Shown here piece by piece: positions 45,237 to 54,344 of a stretch of 64,000 nucleotides of DNA (its first letter is position 1; each line of letters opens with the position of its first letter). The position numbers were made by a program, and so were the translations under genes. The notes beneath the pieces were generated by a model, which ran no database searches, had not been told where the DNA came from, and was given only the letters and a program-made list of their open reading frames with translations. This stretch comes from Terrisporobacter sp. GTDB lineage: Bacteria; Bacillota_A; Clostridia; Peptostreptococcales; Peptostreptococcaceae. The stretch lies in the NCBI GenBank assembly GCA_029851945.1, contig JARKUZ010000024.1, forward strand, positions 1 through 64,000, given 5' to 3'.

Positions 45237-45798
45237 GGTTTATCCCTACCCATCTTTTTTCATTACAAATATTTATTCTAAATTGGTCTAATACTCTCAT
45301 TACGTGATGGTCAATTATATCATCTAAAGTTTTTGGATTAGAATAAAATCCTGGCATTGGTGGCATTATACTTACTCTAAGTCTTGAAAGCTTTAGCATA
45401 TTTTCTAGATGAATAGGACTTAGCGGAGTCTCTCTAGGACAAATAACTAATTTTCTTCCTTCTTTTAACGTCACATCTGCTGCTCTAGTTATTAAATTAT
45501 CACTATAACCATTACTTATTGCACTTAGAGTTTTCATGCTACAAGGAAGTATTATCATACCATCCACTAAAAATGAACCACTTGATACTTTAGCACTTAA
45601 ATCATGGTAATCATATGTATAAGTTGCTAAAGATTTTAAATAATCTATATCATAAGGTGTTTCTATACTTAAATTAGCAGTTGCCCAATCACTTATGATT
45701 AGATGAGTGTTAACTCCTTCTATATCTTTTAATTTTTCTAAAATTCTTACTGTATATATTATTCCCGTTGCTCCTGTTGAACCTATTACTAAATCCAT
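45223..45798 (-). CDS. UbiX-family flavin prenyltransferase
   Basis: The 191-residue protein makes prenylated FMN, the cofactor of UbiD. It shows the nucleotide-binding start LVIGSTGATGIIYTVRILE, the SSGSFLVDGMIILPCSMKTL segment with the conserved CSMKT, and RKLVICPRETPLSPIHLENM. The length matches UbiX/PAD1/LpdB. It overlaps the UbiD start by 14 bp and the upstream LpdD-like gene by ten, so the three are translationally coupled. Confidence 0.93.
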   Translation of the reverse strand: MDLVIGSTGATGIIYTVRILEKLKDIEGVNTHLIISDWATANLSIETPYDIDYLKSLATYTYDYHDLSAKVSSGSFLVDGMIILPCSMKTLSAISNGYSDNLITRAADVTLKEGRKLVICPRETPLSPIHLENMLKLSRLRVSIMPPMPGFYSNPKTLDDIIDHHVMRVLDQFRINICNEKRWVGINHESR

Positions 45799-46145
45799 TT
45801 CTTATTCTCCCTCATAATAAATATCATTTCTTCTAATATTTCCTCACTTAACTTTTTTACTGTATTAATTTCTTCTTTAGTTATGTTGTCTAAATGTACT
45901 CCACTACATATGACATAATTCCCTTTGTAAATTTGACTTATTTCTTTAGAGAATAAATCACTTAGTATGTAATCTTTGTGATTTTTAAATGAGATAGTTT
46001 GTTTATCATCATTTACTCCACCATAACTTATACCACCAATATGAGGTCTGTCTCCTCCACATAAAACTATAAGTAAGTCATCTCCCACATGCATGGCTTT
46101 TAAGTTTATATTAATTCTCCCTAATTTTTTATCTATATTTATCAT
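45789..46145 (-). CDS. LpdD-like third subunit / prenylated-flavin chaperone of arylic acid decarboxylase
   Basis: The 118-residue protein has the pattern MHVGDDLLIVLCGGDRPHIG followed by GISYGG, which I associate with LpdD-type partners of gallate/protocatechuate decarboxylases. It is longer than BsdD (about 75 residues). It is first in the operon and overlaps ubiX. Its probable role is to help load prenyl-FMN or assemble the UbiD enzyme. The substrate is likely a hydroxybenzoate, but which one is not shown. Confidence 0.78.
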   Translation of the reverse strand: MINIDKKLGRININLKAMHVGDDLLIVLCGGDRPHIGGISYGGVNDDKQTISFKNHKDYILSDLFSKEISQIYKGNYVICSGVHLDNITKEEINTVKKLSEEILEEMIFIMRENKKWI

Positions 46146-46365
46146 TTTTATTTCCTTTATATTTAAAATTTGTGTTTCTTATTTTTAACTTTAATTTTAA
46201 GTTTTTGTTTTTTATGTTAGCTTTGGATTTATTATTATTCTCTTTTTCTTTTATGTATTAATTCTATATTCTCCTATTTTTATATTCAATTCTTAGTTGT
46301 AAAGGATTTATTCTCTCACGGAATAAATCTTCATTTAACTGCATAAACACTTAAATAAATAAAAA
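46146..46365. other. Upstream region of the decarboxylase operon
   Basis: About 220 bp of AT-rich DNA holding the operon promoter. I see no clear LysR operator or ORF. Confidence 0.4.
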
Positions 46366-46404
46366 ATAGCAAAGACAAGAATAAAAATATCTTATCTTTG
46401 CTAT
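46366..46404 (-). terminator. Terminator after the EIIA gene
   Basis: ATAGCAAAGACAAGA and its near complement form a hairpin 29 bp past the EIIA stop, with a six-U run on the minus strand. Confidence 0.82.
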
Positions 46405-46432
46405 CTTACTTAAGCAATTTTGCTCATATAAT

Positions 46433-46915
46433 CTATTTAGGCATTTCCAATATAACAGTTTCATTTGATACTGCATCAATATCTGTATTAAACATTAAAT
46501 CTTTAAATTGATCTGAATTAGTAATAACCATAATAACTACATCATCAAGGCCATTTGATTTTATTAGTTCACGGTTAAAACTTATTAGCTTATCTCCTTT
46601 TTTAACAGAATCTCCTGTTTTTGTGAAAAGTTCAAATCCATCACCTTTCATTGATACAGTATTTATACCAATATGTATTAGTATTTCCATTCCATTAGAA
46701 GTTTTTATTCCTAGAGCGTGCTTAGTATCCTCCATAACTGAGACAACTTCACCATCACATGGGGCAACTATCATATCTTCTGTTGGACAGATACCTACTC
46801 CTTCACCTAAAATTTTAGCTGAAAATACTTCATCATTTACTTTTTCAATAGGTATAACTTTTCCAGATACATATGCTGTAATTACATCATTTTTCTTTTT
46901 AAAAATTGAAAACAT
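46433..46915 (-). CDS. crr: PTS glucose-type EIIA component
   Basis: The 160-residue protein is a stand-alone IIA of the glucose family. The catalytic pair is His66 (TKHALGI) and the phospho-accepting His81 (EILIHIGINTV), with GDGFELF and GDKLISFN downstream. It takes phosphate from HPr and passes it to an IIB domain encoded elsewhere, since no EIIBC gene is nearby. Length matches Crr (about 160-170). Confidence 0.92.
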   Translation of the reverse strand: MFSIFKKKNDVITAYVSGKVIPIEKVNDEVFSAKILGEGVGICPTEDMIVAPCDGEVVSVMEDTKHALGIKTSNGMEILIHIGINTVSMKGDGFELFTKTGDSVKKGDKLISFNRELIKSNGLDDVVIMVITNSDQFKDLMFNTDIDAVSNETVILEMPK

Positions 46916-47054
46916 CTATATTTCTCCTTATCCTTCATGTTAATTTCATATGCTATTTAATTAAAAAGCAATATATTAGATTATATCAAATATCAACATA
47001 AAGTATATAGTTTACATAAATAATTTAATTATATCTATTAGAGGTAATTTTATT

Positions 47055-48320
47055 TTATTGATTACCTCTAATATTACTCATAATAAATCCACTTCTCGGC
47101 AATGTGGGGATTTGTGATAAACTATAACTTAAATCCTGCTCTTTCACATCAAATTTAATATAATTTATAAGAAAATCAAGTACAGCCTCAGTAATCTTTA
47201 CTGTAACGCCTTCACCTGGACATCTATGAGTGATAGCTGGGTTTCCTCCTCCTTGTGGTATAAAATTAAATAAATCTATTTCTTCACTTTCAAATCTTTC
47301 TGGTCTAAATTCATGTGGATTGTCCCAAATTTTCGGATCATGATTTATTCCATATACGTCAAGTAGTGCAAGATTTCCCTTTTTAAATTGACATCTATTC
47401 CATATAAAATCCTGTTTTACCTTAGCACCTATAAATGGAGTAAATGGATAAAATCTACGTACTTCTTGAACAAACATTTCATAGTAATTATTTTTATTTT
47501 CTATAAGTTTTTCTCTACACTTTGGATAACTATATAATGCAACAGCAGCAAAAACTATGTATGTAGAGATTGCAACAATAGGACGTATAATATTTATTAC
47601 TTCTATGGATGCCATTTTATCATCTAATAATTTATTATTTACATCTTTATAAAAACTAACTTTATATAGGGGGGTGCTCTCATCTACTTTTAATTCATTA
47701 TTTCTAACATCTTTGACTATACCTTCTATCCATTTTTCAATTTCTTTTCTTGCATCCTTACCTTTTTTATATTTTGAGCCTACTGAAGCAAAGCTATAAA
47801 TCATCTTAAGAAAATCCTTTGATCTATATTTTGCAGCAGCTCTACTTATGGATAATCCTACCCAGTTACATACTACATAACATATGATTTCACTTAATTC
47901 ACTAAAAAGTACAACTTCATCTTTTTGTTGCCATGAATATATTAAATTTATTAATTCTTTTTTCACTAATTTAGCTAATTTTTCTTCCTCTTTCTGGTTA
48001 AGTATCTCCATAAACAAAGATTTTCTTTTAATATGAGCTTTATCATCCTTACCTTGAATTGCATTTCTCCCAAACAAAGTCTTTTGAATTCTTTTAGGTG
48101 TAGCTCCTTTTCTTTGAAATAATTCTGGATTGTAAAAAATCTTTACAGCATCCTTTCCTGTGATACAAATAGCTTTTTGTCCCATTATACGTGTTTCAAA
48201 TATGTATGTGTTATATAAATTCATCCTATTTAGTATAAAGAGATATCCTTCTTTCAATAAATTAAGAGTATTGTCTAATCCTTTATCCCTTGGAATAGTA
48301 CTATATTGTTTATTATTCAT
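47055..48320 (-). CDS. CYP152-type cytochrome P450 (fatty-acid peroxygenase)
   Basis: The 421-residue protein has the P450 fold ending in the heme loop PQGGGNPAITHRCPGEGVTV, with the thiolate Cys367, and the K-helix EVRRF. The I-helix lacks the usual acid-alcohol pair and instead has Arg246-Pro247 (NIIRPIVAIS), the signature of CYP152 peroxygenases (BSbeta, SPalpha, CLA), where the Arg binds the fatty-acid carboxylate and H2O2 is the oxidant. It should alpha- or beta-hydroxylate long-chain fatty acids. A P450 that needs no reductase or O2 suits an anaerobe coping with peroxide. It is monocistronic. Confidence 0.92.
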   Translation of the reverse strand: MNNKQYSTIPRDKGLDNTLNLLKEGYLFILNRMNLYNTYIFETRIMGQKAICITGKDAVKIFYNPELFQRKGATPKRIQKTLFGRNAIQGKDDKAHIKRKSLFMEILNQKEEEKLAKLVKKELINLIYSWQQKDEVVLFSELSEIICYVVCNWVGLSISRAAAKYRSKDFLKMIYSFASVGSKYKKGKDARKEIEKWIEGIVKDVRNNELKVDESTPLYKVSFYKDVNNKLLDDKMASIEVINIIRPIVAISTYIVFAAVALYSYPKCREKLIENKNNYYEMFVQEVRRFYPFTPFIGAKVKQDFIWNRCQFKKGNLALLDVYGINHDPKIWDNPHEFRPERFESEEIDLFNFIPQGGGNPAITHRCPGEGVTVKITEAVLDFLINYIKFDVKEQDLSYSLSQIPTLPRSGFIMSNIRGNQ

Positions 48321-48406
48321 TATAAAATCCTCTTTTCACTTTTAGTTTATAAACCACTTTAATTTATTATTCCTAAATACAATCACCATTATTATAAATA
48401 TAAAAT

Positions 48407-48452
48407 AAAAAGTACAGATAGTTTGTATTAATCAAACTTACCTGCACTTTTT
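48407..48452 (-). terminator. Hairpin after the membrane-anchored hydrolase gene
   Basis: AAAAAGTACAG and CTGCACTTTTT outer arms plus GTTTG and CAAAC inner arms. It lies just past the hydrolase stop at 48455. Confidence 0.6.
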
Positions 48453-48454
48453 AT

Positions 48455-49432
48455 TTATTTTATAAATTTATCTAAGAAACCAAACACTTTTTCATAATAA
48501 GTATCTGGATCAACGTCTGGAGCTGCTCCATGAGCTGCACCATCTATTATAAGCATATCTTTTTCCACATTTGCTGCTTCATATAATTCATAAATCATTT
48601 CTGTTGGTACATATGTGTCATTTCCTCCATGAGTGAATAACATTGGAGTTTTTGATTTTTTAACTTGTTCTAAAGCTGAAGCCTCTTTGAAGTTATACTT
48701 AGCTCTAATATTAGTAACTACTTCTGCTGCATTTAAAACAGGGAATGGTTTTAGTCCAAATCTTTCATATAACTGTGCTTCAAACATGTCTTGAACAGAA
48801 GTATATCCACAATCTTCTACTATTGCCTTAACATTTGTAGGAAGTTTTTCTCCAGAAGTCATCATCACTGTTGCTCCTCCCATAGACTCTCCATATAAAG
48901 CAATTTGTGAGTTTTTATCTAAACCAACTACATAGTCTATCCATTTTAGCATGTCTTTTCTATCTAACCATCCCATACCGATGTATTTACCTTCACTATT
49001 TCCGTGAGCTCTCATGTCTGGTGTTAAAACATTATATCCTTGCTTGAAGAAATTAAGTGCTATTGGTTGAACATCTTTATGACTTGAAGTATATCCATGA
49101 GCTATTATTACCCATTTATCAGTTTTTTCATCTTGTAAATAGGTCTTACCCCATAATTTTAATCCATCTTCTGACTGTATAGTAGTTTCATCTGTTTTAA
49201 CTACTTTTAACCATTTATCAACTTCTTTTTTAGATTTTTCTTTATTAATTCTTTCAATCTCTAATTCTTCTGATTGAGGTGCATTTGGATCCACATTAGC
49301 TGCTGTAAGTATTCCTTCTTGTCTAACTAAAGCATAGTTAAAGAAGTAATTTCCTACAAATCCTAAACCACCTATTGTCAATATTAATAGTATAGTAATT
49401 ACTGATATCACTATTTTCTTTTTATTTTTCAT
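48455..49432 (-). CDS. Membrane-anchored alpha/beta hydrolase (YqkD-like)
   Basis: The 325-residue protein has an N-terminal membrane anchor (IVISVITILLILTIGGLGF) and an extracellular alpha/beta-hydrolase domain: HGYTSSHKD near 115, PDMRAHGNSEG near 140, nucleophile GESMGGAT near 180, acid in THGGNDTYVP near 270 and base in IDGAAHGAA near 298. It resembles BAAT/Esterase-type proteins of Gram-positive surfaces. The substrate is unknown. It is a single gene. Confidence 0.88.
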   Translation of the reverse strand: MKNKKKIVISVITILLILTIGGLGFVGNYFFNYALVRQEGILTAANVDPNAPQSEELEIERINKEKSKKEVDKWLKVVKTDETTIQSEDGLKLWGKTYLQDEKTDKWVIIAHGYTSSHKDVQPIALNFFKQGYNVLTPDMRAHGNSEGKYIGMGWLDRKDMLKWIDYVVGLDKNSQIALYGESMGGATVMMTSGEKLPTNVKAIVEDCGYTSVQDMFEAQLYERFGLKPFPVLNAAEVVTNIRAKYNFKEASALEQVKKSKTPMLFTHGGNDTYVPTEMIYELYEAANVEKDMLIIDGAAHGAAPDVDPDTYYEKVFGFLDKFIK

Positions 49433-49564
49433 ATAAGTCCCCCTATGAAGTATTTTGCTTGATTTTTATTTTATATTGAAATAGTTTGATTGTCAATATA
49501 TTTGATTGCATTATACTTATATATGCAAATTCATAGAAGTATTTATTTTAAATTTCTTATTAAG

Positions 49565-49592
49565 AAGGGTGTCCCATTTTTGAGACACCCTT
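49565..49592. terminator. Terminator after the histidine phosphatase gene
   Basis: AAGGGTGTC and GACACCCTT arms flank a CCATTTTTGA loop. The sequence resembles the hairpins at 59839 and 60829. Confidence 0.8.
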
Positions 49593-49614
49593 GGAAAATT
49601 ATTAACTTTAAATT

Positions 49615-50214
49615 TTAGTAAGCTAAGGCTTCTTCAATTTGACTAAAATCATGACGTATGATATCTACTAACTTAAATTCTTTATTTTCATACTCATATT
49701 TAAATATACAACAGTTAGGTATTCCTTTTCTTCTTTCTTCTTTACCATTTTGCCAATTTGTTAAGAAGCAAAAAGATGCCAATCCATGAGATACAGCTAA
49801 AACCACATTATGATCTTCCTTTTCCATTATTTCAGTACAAGTTTTAACCATTCTTTCTCTAACTTGTGATACAGATTCCCCACCATAATCAAGAAAGAAA
49901 TTTTCATACACTTTTTCGTCTACAGGTTTTAAATCTTCACTTTCACCTTCAAATATACCGAAGTTCATTTCTTTTAAACCTTTTAATCTTGTATAAGGTA
50001 TACTCCCCTTAGTTGCAATTTCCAATGTGTCACAACATCTTTCTGATGAAGAACTATAAGCATGATCTATGTTAATATTTTCAAAATACTCTCCTGCTAT
50101 TTCGGCTTGTTTTCTTCCTGTCTCTGTAAGTGGTGAATCACAATGTCCTTGCATTTTTCTCCTTAAATTAAATAAAGTTTGACCATGACGCATTAAGTAT
50201 AATGTTTTTTTCAT
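49615..50214 (-). CDS. Histidine phosphatase family protein (phosphoglycerate-mutase-like)
   Basis: The 199-residue protein starts with TLYLMRHGQTLFNLRRKMQG, whose RHG holds the phospho-accepting His, followed by the arginine in SSSERCCDTLEIA, the acid in LKEMNFGIFEGE and the second His in VLAVSHGLASF. It is a small broad-specificity phosphatase or cofactor-dependent mutase. Context gives no substrate. Confidence 0.9.
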   Translation of the reverse strand: MKKTLYLMRHGQTLFNLRRKMQGHCDSPLTETGRKQAEIAGEYFENINIDHAYSSSSERCCDTLEIATKGSIPYTRLKGLKEMNFGIFEGESEDLKPVDEKVYENFFLDYGGESVSQVRERMVKTCTEIMEKEDHNVVLAVSHGLASFCFLTNWQNGKEERRKGIPNCCIFKYEYENKEFKLVDIIRHDFSQIEEALAY

Positions 50215-50358
50215 ATTATTCCCCCTTATAACTATCTATTTTATGATATGTTAAAAATTATATAATTTTTAAATTTCTACAATAATTGTAAGATAAACAT
50301 TAAACAATTATATTAATAAATCTATTATACAAAATTAAAGTATCTTAACAAATTACTA

Positions 50359-50838
50359 CTAATTATTATTTTTTTGCTTATCTATAATGTTATCTATTAT
50401 GACAACTAAAGCTAATACAAAAGCTTCATCCTCAAAATCCACATCTATATAATAATTATCAGTAAAGGCGAAAAATTCTTTTGCAACCTTAGCTATAAGT
50501 CTTCCACCTTGATATATTTTATAATTATAGTCAAAGTAATCACCTTGAATAGTTAAATCACCATATTTACTACTTACACTTAATTTATCCTTAAAAAAAG
50601 TAAACTTCTGACTTACTTGCGCTACCACATCATCATATTCAAATATCTCGTAATTAGACATAAATGTAAGCAATTTCTCCTTAGCTGAATAAAGTACTCT
50701 TCCATTTTTTGATATATCAAATTGTAATCCAAAAGTTAAAAATTTATTATCTACAAAGTATACTTCTTCATCAAACTCATTTTTTATCCAAAAATCCTCT
50801 TTTATTTTGAAAAGTTTTGATTTCATATAATATCTCAT
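50359..50838 (-). CDS. LURP-one-related (YxjI-like) family protein
   Basis: The protein, about 159 residues, has the beta-rich tubby/LURP-one pattern: MRYYMKSKLFKIKEDFWIKN, then VYFVDNKFLTFGLQFDI, LLTFMSNYEIFEY and a final hydrophobic helix (FVLALVVIIDNII). The start at 50838 follows GGATGGGG; an ATG four codons earlier is possible. The family is structurally a scramblase-like beta barrel of unclear role in bacteria. It is followed by nothing obviously linked. Confidence 0.82.
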   Translation of the reverse strand: MRYYMKSKLFKIKEDFWIKNEFDEEVYFVDNKFLTFGLQFDISKNGRVLYSAKEKLLTFMSNYEIFEYDDVVAQVSQKFTFFKDKLSVSSKYGDLTIQGDYFDYNYKIYQGGRLIAKVAKEFFAFTDNYYIDVDFEDEAFVLALVVIIDNIIDKQKNNN

Positions 50839-50898
50839 ATAATTCCCCATCCTTTTACTTAGTTAAAGTATTTTATTATAGATTAACACATTTTACTT

Positions 50899-51333
50899 TT
50901 ATTTTATATACATGTTACTTTCTTGTAATTTTTTTACCTTTTCCAACTCTTCTATACATTCTTTAGCCTGATTATTATTTATATATATTAAACAGGATAC
51001 ATCATCATTTCTTTCACTAATTCTAGTAGTTACTCTAATGTGATCCTCTAGTTGTTTAGTTTCAAACTTATATATTAAATCTAAATGACATTCCTTATTA
51101 TCTATAATTACATTTATACTGTTTTCTGGTATTTCCATATCCACATCTCTCTTAGTATCACTCTGAGATATATTTCCAAATTTAGTATACTTATATGAAT
51201 GACCTTTATAATCAAATCTATTACTTGTTTTAATTTGCTCGAGTATGTATTTTCCTTCTTCTACTTTGTTTTCAAAATCATCTTCTTCATAAAAATAATA
51301 TTTAGAAAAATAATCTAATTTATATTTACCCAT
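50899..51333 (-). CDS. Unknown 144-residue charged protein
   Basis: I do not recognise this family. The protein is acidic, rich in Tyr, Lys and Glu, lacks a signal or membrane segment, and ends in a probable helix (QAKECIEELEKVKKLQESN). It starts at an ATG five bases after AGGAGG (GTAGGAGGACATT), so it is translated. It lies 60 bp upstream of the LURP-one gene in the same direction and may share its transcript. Confidence 0.65.
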   Translation of the reverse strand: MGKYKLDYFSKYYFYEEDDFENKVEEGKYILEQIKTSNRFDYKGHSYKYTKFGNISQSDTKRDVDMEIPENSINVIIDNKECHLDLIYKFETKQLEDHIRVTTRISERNDDVSCLIYINNNQAKECIEELEKVKKLQESNMYIK

Positions 51334-51401
51334 AATGTCCTCCTACTTAATTATTTAGAATTAGTATCTGCAAAATTTATGAAGTAAATTCTTTCACTAA
51401 A

Positions 51402-51431
51402 AAAACTGCATCCTTAGTTAGAATGCAGTTT
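51402..51431 (-). terminator. Terminator after the NCS2 permease gene
   Basis: AAACTGCATCC and GAATGCAGTTT arms with a U run on the minus strand, 20 bp past the permease stop. Confidence 0.8.
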
Positions 51432-51451
51432 ATTATTATTTATTAATTTTT

Positions 51452-52777
51452 CTAATTTACTATAAATGATTTTTTTATATCATTAAAATTAAATACTATA
51501 TTTAAAATTATGGCTGTAATACTAACCATAAATAAACCATTACTTAATAACATTGATAATAAGCTAGGAAATTGCTCAAATATATTAGGTACAACAGTAA
51601 CTCCTACTCCTACAGCTAAACTTATGCCAACTATTGTAAAGTTCCCACCTGTAGAAAAATCTACCTTAGATAATATAGAGATTCCTGCTGTTAAGATTAT
51701 TCCAAATAATGATATTGTAGCTCCACCCATTACAGGCTTTGGTATTATAGTTATTAATGCTGCTACTTTAGGAAAAAATCCAATTATTATTAAAAATAAT
51801 CCTGCCATTTTTATTACATTTCTATTTTTAATATTAGTAAGCTCTATAAGTCCTACATTTTCATTAAACATAGTAGATGGTACTGAGCAAAATAATCCAG
51901 CAACGATTTGCCCCATGGCAACTCCTCTTAGTCCTTTTATCTTTGTATTTGAATCAGTACTAGTTTTACATACTTCATCTAATACAGAAAATACTCCTAT
52001 ACACTGTATTAAATTTATTACACAGAAAATAGTCATCATAAGTATTGCATCTATCCTAAATTTTGGCATTCCAAATTTACCAGGATTTATTATTTCAAAC
52101 CAACTTGCATCAGCTACAGGTGTTAAATCTACCATACCAAATCCAAATGATATTATAGTACCTGCTACTATTCCTATTAATAAAGATAATGATCTTACAA
52201 GACCTTTTCCATATTGATTTAATAATACTATAATAATTAATACAAGTCCGCCTAACATAATATTTTCAATAGCTCCAAAGTTAGCTGCACCTTCTCCACC
52301 TGCTAAATCTTTAAATGCTACTGGTATTAAACTTATACCTATTAAAGTTACAAATGAACCTACTACTACATCTGGAAAAAATATTAATATCTTATCCATT
52401 AGAAAAGATATTGCAAAAATTAAGATTCCAGATCCTATTATTGCTCCAAATAATGTATCTAAGCCATATTGTCCACCGATTGATATCATAACTCCAAGAG
52501 GAGCAAATGATGCCCCCATTACCAGTGGTAGTTTAGAACCTATATTAGCAAACCCTAATGTTTGAATTAATACTGATATTCCGCTTGTAAAAAGATTTGC
52601 TGATACTAAAAATGCTATGGTTTTATTATCTAAATTTAGCGCACTTCCTAAAATTAATGGTACTGCTATTGATGCAGGACACATTGTAAGAACGTGTTGA
52701 AATGCTAATATTAGTAATTTACCCTTAGATACTTTTTCTTCAAATACATCTGTACAACTAGAACTAATCGCTGACAT
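51452..52777 (-). CDS. NCS2-family purine/xanthine permease
   Basis: The 441-residue protein has about fourteen hydrophobic segments and NCS2 landmarks: LAFQHVLTMCPASIAVPLIL near 24-43, the PLVMGASFAPLGVM segment near 85, VVGSFVTLIGISLIPVAF near 140 and VFSVLDEVCKT near 265. It follows the deaminase gene by about 40 bp. The pairing predicts a purine such as xanthine or guanine, but uracil cannot be excluded from sequence. Confidence 0.9.
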   Translation of the reverse strand: MSAISSSCTDVFEEKVSKGKLLILAFQHVLTMCPASIAVPLILGSALNLDNKTIAFLVSANLFTSGISVLIQTLGFANIGSKLPLVMGASFAPLGVMISIGGQYGLDTLFGAIIGSGILIFAISFLMDKILIFFPDVVVGSFVTLIGISLIPVAFKDLAGGEGAANFGAIENIMLGGLVLIIIVLLNQYGKGLVRSLSLLIGIVAGTIISFGFGMVDLTPVADASWFEIINPGKFGMPKFRIDAILMMTIFCVINLIQCIGVFSVLDEVCKTSTDSNTKIKGLRGVAMGQIVAGLFCSVPSTMFNENVGLIELTNIKNRNVIKMAGLFLIIIGFFPKVAALITIIPKPVMGGATISLFGIILTAGISILSKVDFSTGGNFTIVGISLAVGVGVTVVPNIFEQFPSLLSMLLSNGLFMVSITAIILNIVFNFNDIKKSFIVN

Positions 52778-52820
52778 ACTTTTCCCCCTATTTTACCTTT
52801 TTATCAATATGTATTAATTT

Positions 52821-53303
52821 TTAAACCCAGTAACCTTCATGTACTTTTGCTGCCTCTTCTTCAACTGCTTCTACTGGTCCGATTACTACTATATCTTTTT
52901 GTCCTTTAGAAAATACATCCCTACATGGTAAATCAAAAGTTGGATTTTGGTCGTGGCTTCCAGTAAGCTCTAATAATCTTCTTTCTGTCATTCCATATAC
53001 TACTCTACCTATGTTTGCCCAATATATTGCCCCAGCACACATTGCACATGGTTCTGCTGTAGTGTATAAAGTACAAGTCCATAAAAACTCTTTGCTATAT
53101 TCTTTTGATGCTCTTTCTGCAAGTGCTGCTTCTGCATGTCCTGTACATCTATGTTCTGTTATTTCAACATTTCCTTGTTCCATTAATATATTTCCATCGG
53201 CATCTACTAATAATGCCCCAAAAGGTGTATTTCCACCTTCTCTTGCCATTTTTGATACTTCTATTGCTCTTCTTAAATAAAATTCATGATTTTTATATGC
53301 CAT
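52821..53303 (-). CDS. Guanine-deaminase-like cytidine/deoxycytidylate-fold deaminase
   Basis: The 160-residue protein has the zinc site HAEAA (GHAEAALAERA) and EPCAMCAGAIYWANIGRVVY, plus TPFGALLVD. These match bacterial guanine deaminases (GuaD) and TadA relatives. The C-terminal segment SHDQNPTFDLPCRDVF, then EEAAKVHEGYW, favours guanine deaminase over tRNA deaminase. The start is the ATG at 53303 after GGGGGAAG; an ATG five codons earlier overlaps that site. Product xanthine would be handled with the co-encoded permease. Confidence 0.9.
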   Translation of the reverse strand: MAYKNHEFYLRRAIEVSKMAREGGNTPFGALLVDADGNILMEQGNVEITEHRCTGHAEAALAERASKEYSKEFLWTCTLYTTAEPCAMCAGAIYWANIGRVVYGMTERRLLELTGSHDQNPTFDLPCRDVFSKGQKDIVVIGPVEAVEEEAAKVHEGYWV

Positions 53304-53336
53304 TATAACTTCCCCCAATATATTATTTAATAAATT

Positions 53337-53358
53337 ATAGGTAATACGTATTACCTAT
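53337..53358. promoter_or_regulatory. Perfect 22-bp palindrome upstream of the deaminase
   Basis: The half site ATAGGTAATAC is followed directly by its exact reverse complement. It lies 34-55 bp upstream of the deaminase start, between gntR and the deaminase, where an operator would block the promoter. The likely binder is the adjacent GntR protein. Confidence 0.72.
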
Positions 53359-53511
53359 TTCAAATATATCAGATAACTAATATTTTTTCAACAGTTTTAT
53401 GGAAAATTTATATAATTTCTACCTTAATAATTCGTTTTTATATGAACTATATTATGATTTATTACTTTCATTTTACGCATATAATAAATTTAATAATTAA
53501 ATATACAAAAA

Positions 53512-53551
53512 AATGTAGAGAAGTTTGCATCCATCCAAACTTCTCTACATT
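53512..53551 (-). terminator. Terminator after gntR of the purine module
   Basis: AATGTAGAGAAGTTTG and its perfect complement flank an eight-base loop, with a seven-U run on the minus strand. It isolates gntR from the deaminase promoter. Confidence 0.88.
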
Positions 53552-53575
53552 CTCTGTAAAATTTCAAATAGTTAA

Positions 53576-54331
53576 TTATTCCATTAATCTTTGTCTTATT
53601 ATATTAAATCTTATAAATGTAGTATCAATATATTCTTGTATATACATTACAGGTCTATCATTTTCATCAAAATTTATACCTTCTAAAAGCAAGAATGATT
53701 TTACATTATCCTTACATTCAAATTGATTATTTAATTCATCATTCTCTAAATTTGTTATAGTTCCAATCTCAACCTTATCCCAACTTATCCTTATATTAGC
53801 TTTATCTCTTAAAAAGTTGAATATTGAATCATCATATTTATCTAAATCATTACATTCATCTTTATGTTCCAATAAACTTAATGGGAAATAATCTACACAA
53901 TAAGTACAAGGGTTTTCATCTGCATAAAAAATTTTTCTTGCCACCACTAATGGCTCATTTTCTTTTATTTTTAACAACTTACTTAAATTAAAATCAGCAT
54001 TTATTATTTCATATCCTAAAGTCTTTATAGATGATTTATATCCACTACTTTCTATAATATTAGTAAATTGCCTTACCGGATTAAGTTGAGCTTTCATTTG
54101 AAGAGCCTCACTATTTACAAAAGTACCTTTACCTTGCCTTCTAAATATTATACCTTCTGAAGCAAGCTCATTTAATGCAGATCTTATGGTAATTCTACTT
54201 ACACCTATTAATTGAGCCATATTTTCTTCACTTGGAAGTTTTGTGTCTTTTGATAAATCTAATGATTTTATGTATTTATATATAGAATCCTTTACTTCAT
54301 CAGTAAGAGATTTACTTTTTATTCGTTGCAT
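53576..54331 (-). CDS. GntR-family regulator, HutC/UTRA type, of the purine module
   Basis: The 251-residue protein has a winged helix (LPSEENMAQLIGVSRITIRS; RRQGKGTFVNSEAL) and a UTRA effector domain (about 80-250) with NEPLVVARKIFYADENP and SFLLLEGINFDENDRPVMYI. It precedes the deaminase and NCS2 permease genes, separated by a terminator and a 22-bp palindrome. A second palindrome lies at its own start. It probably represses both units and is released by a purine-related ligand. Confidence 0.88.
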   Translation of the reverse strand: MQRIKSKSLTDEVKDSIYKYIKSLDLSKDTKLPSEENMAQLIGVSRITIRSALNELASEGIIFRRQGKGTFVNSEALQMKAQLNPVRQFTNIIESSGYKSSIKTLGYEIINADFNLSKLLKIKENEPLVVARKIFYADENPCTYCVDYFPLSLLEHKDECNDLDKYDDSIFNFLRDKANIRISWDKVEIGTITNLENDELNNQFECKDNVKSFLLLEGINFDENDRPVMYIQEYIDTTFIRFNIIRQRLME

Positions 54332-54344
54332 TATGAATCCTCCT

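Noticed and set aside
48455..49432. Anchored hydrolase considered as the partner of the P450
   Set aside because: The two genes are separated by a hairpin, the P450 is downstream with its own leader, and no functional link is shown.
51510..52217. Long plus-strand open frame (235 codons)
   Set aside because: It is antisense to the NCS2 permease gene. Its composition (Ile, Pro, Thr, Asn rich) is what the reverse strand of a membrane-protein gene gives in AT-rich DNA. No ribosome site.
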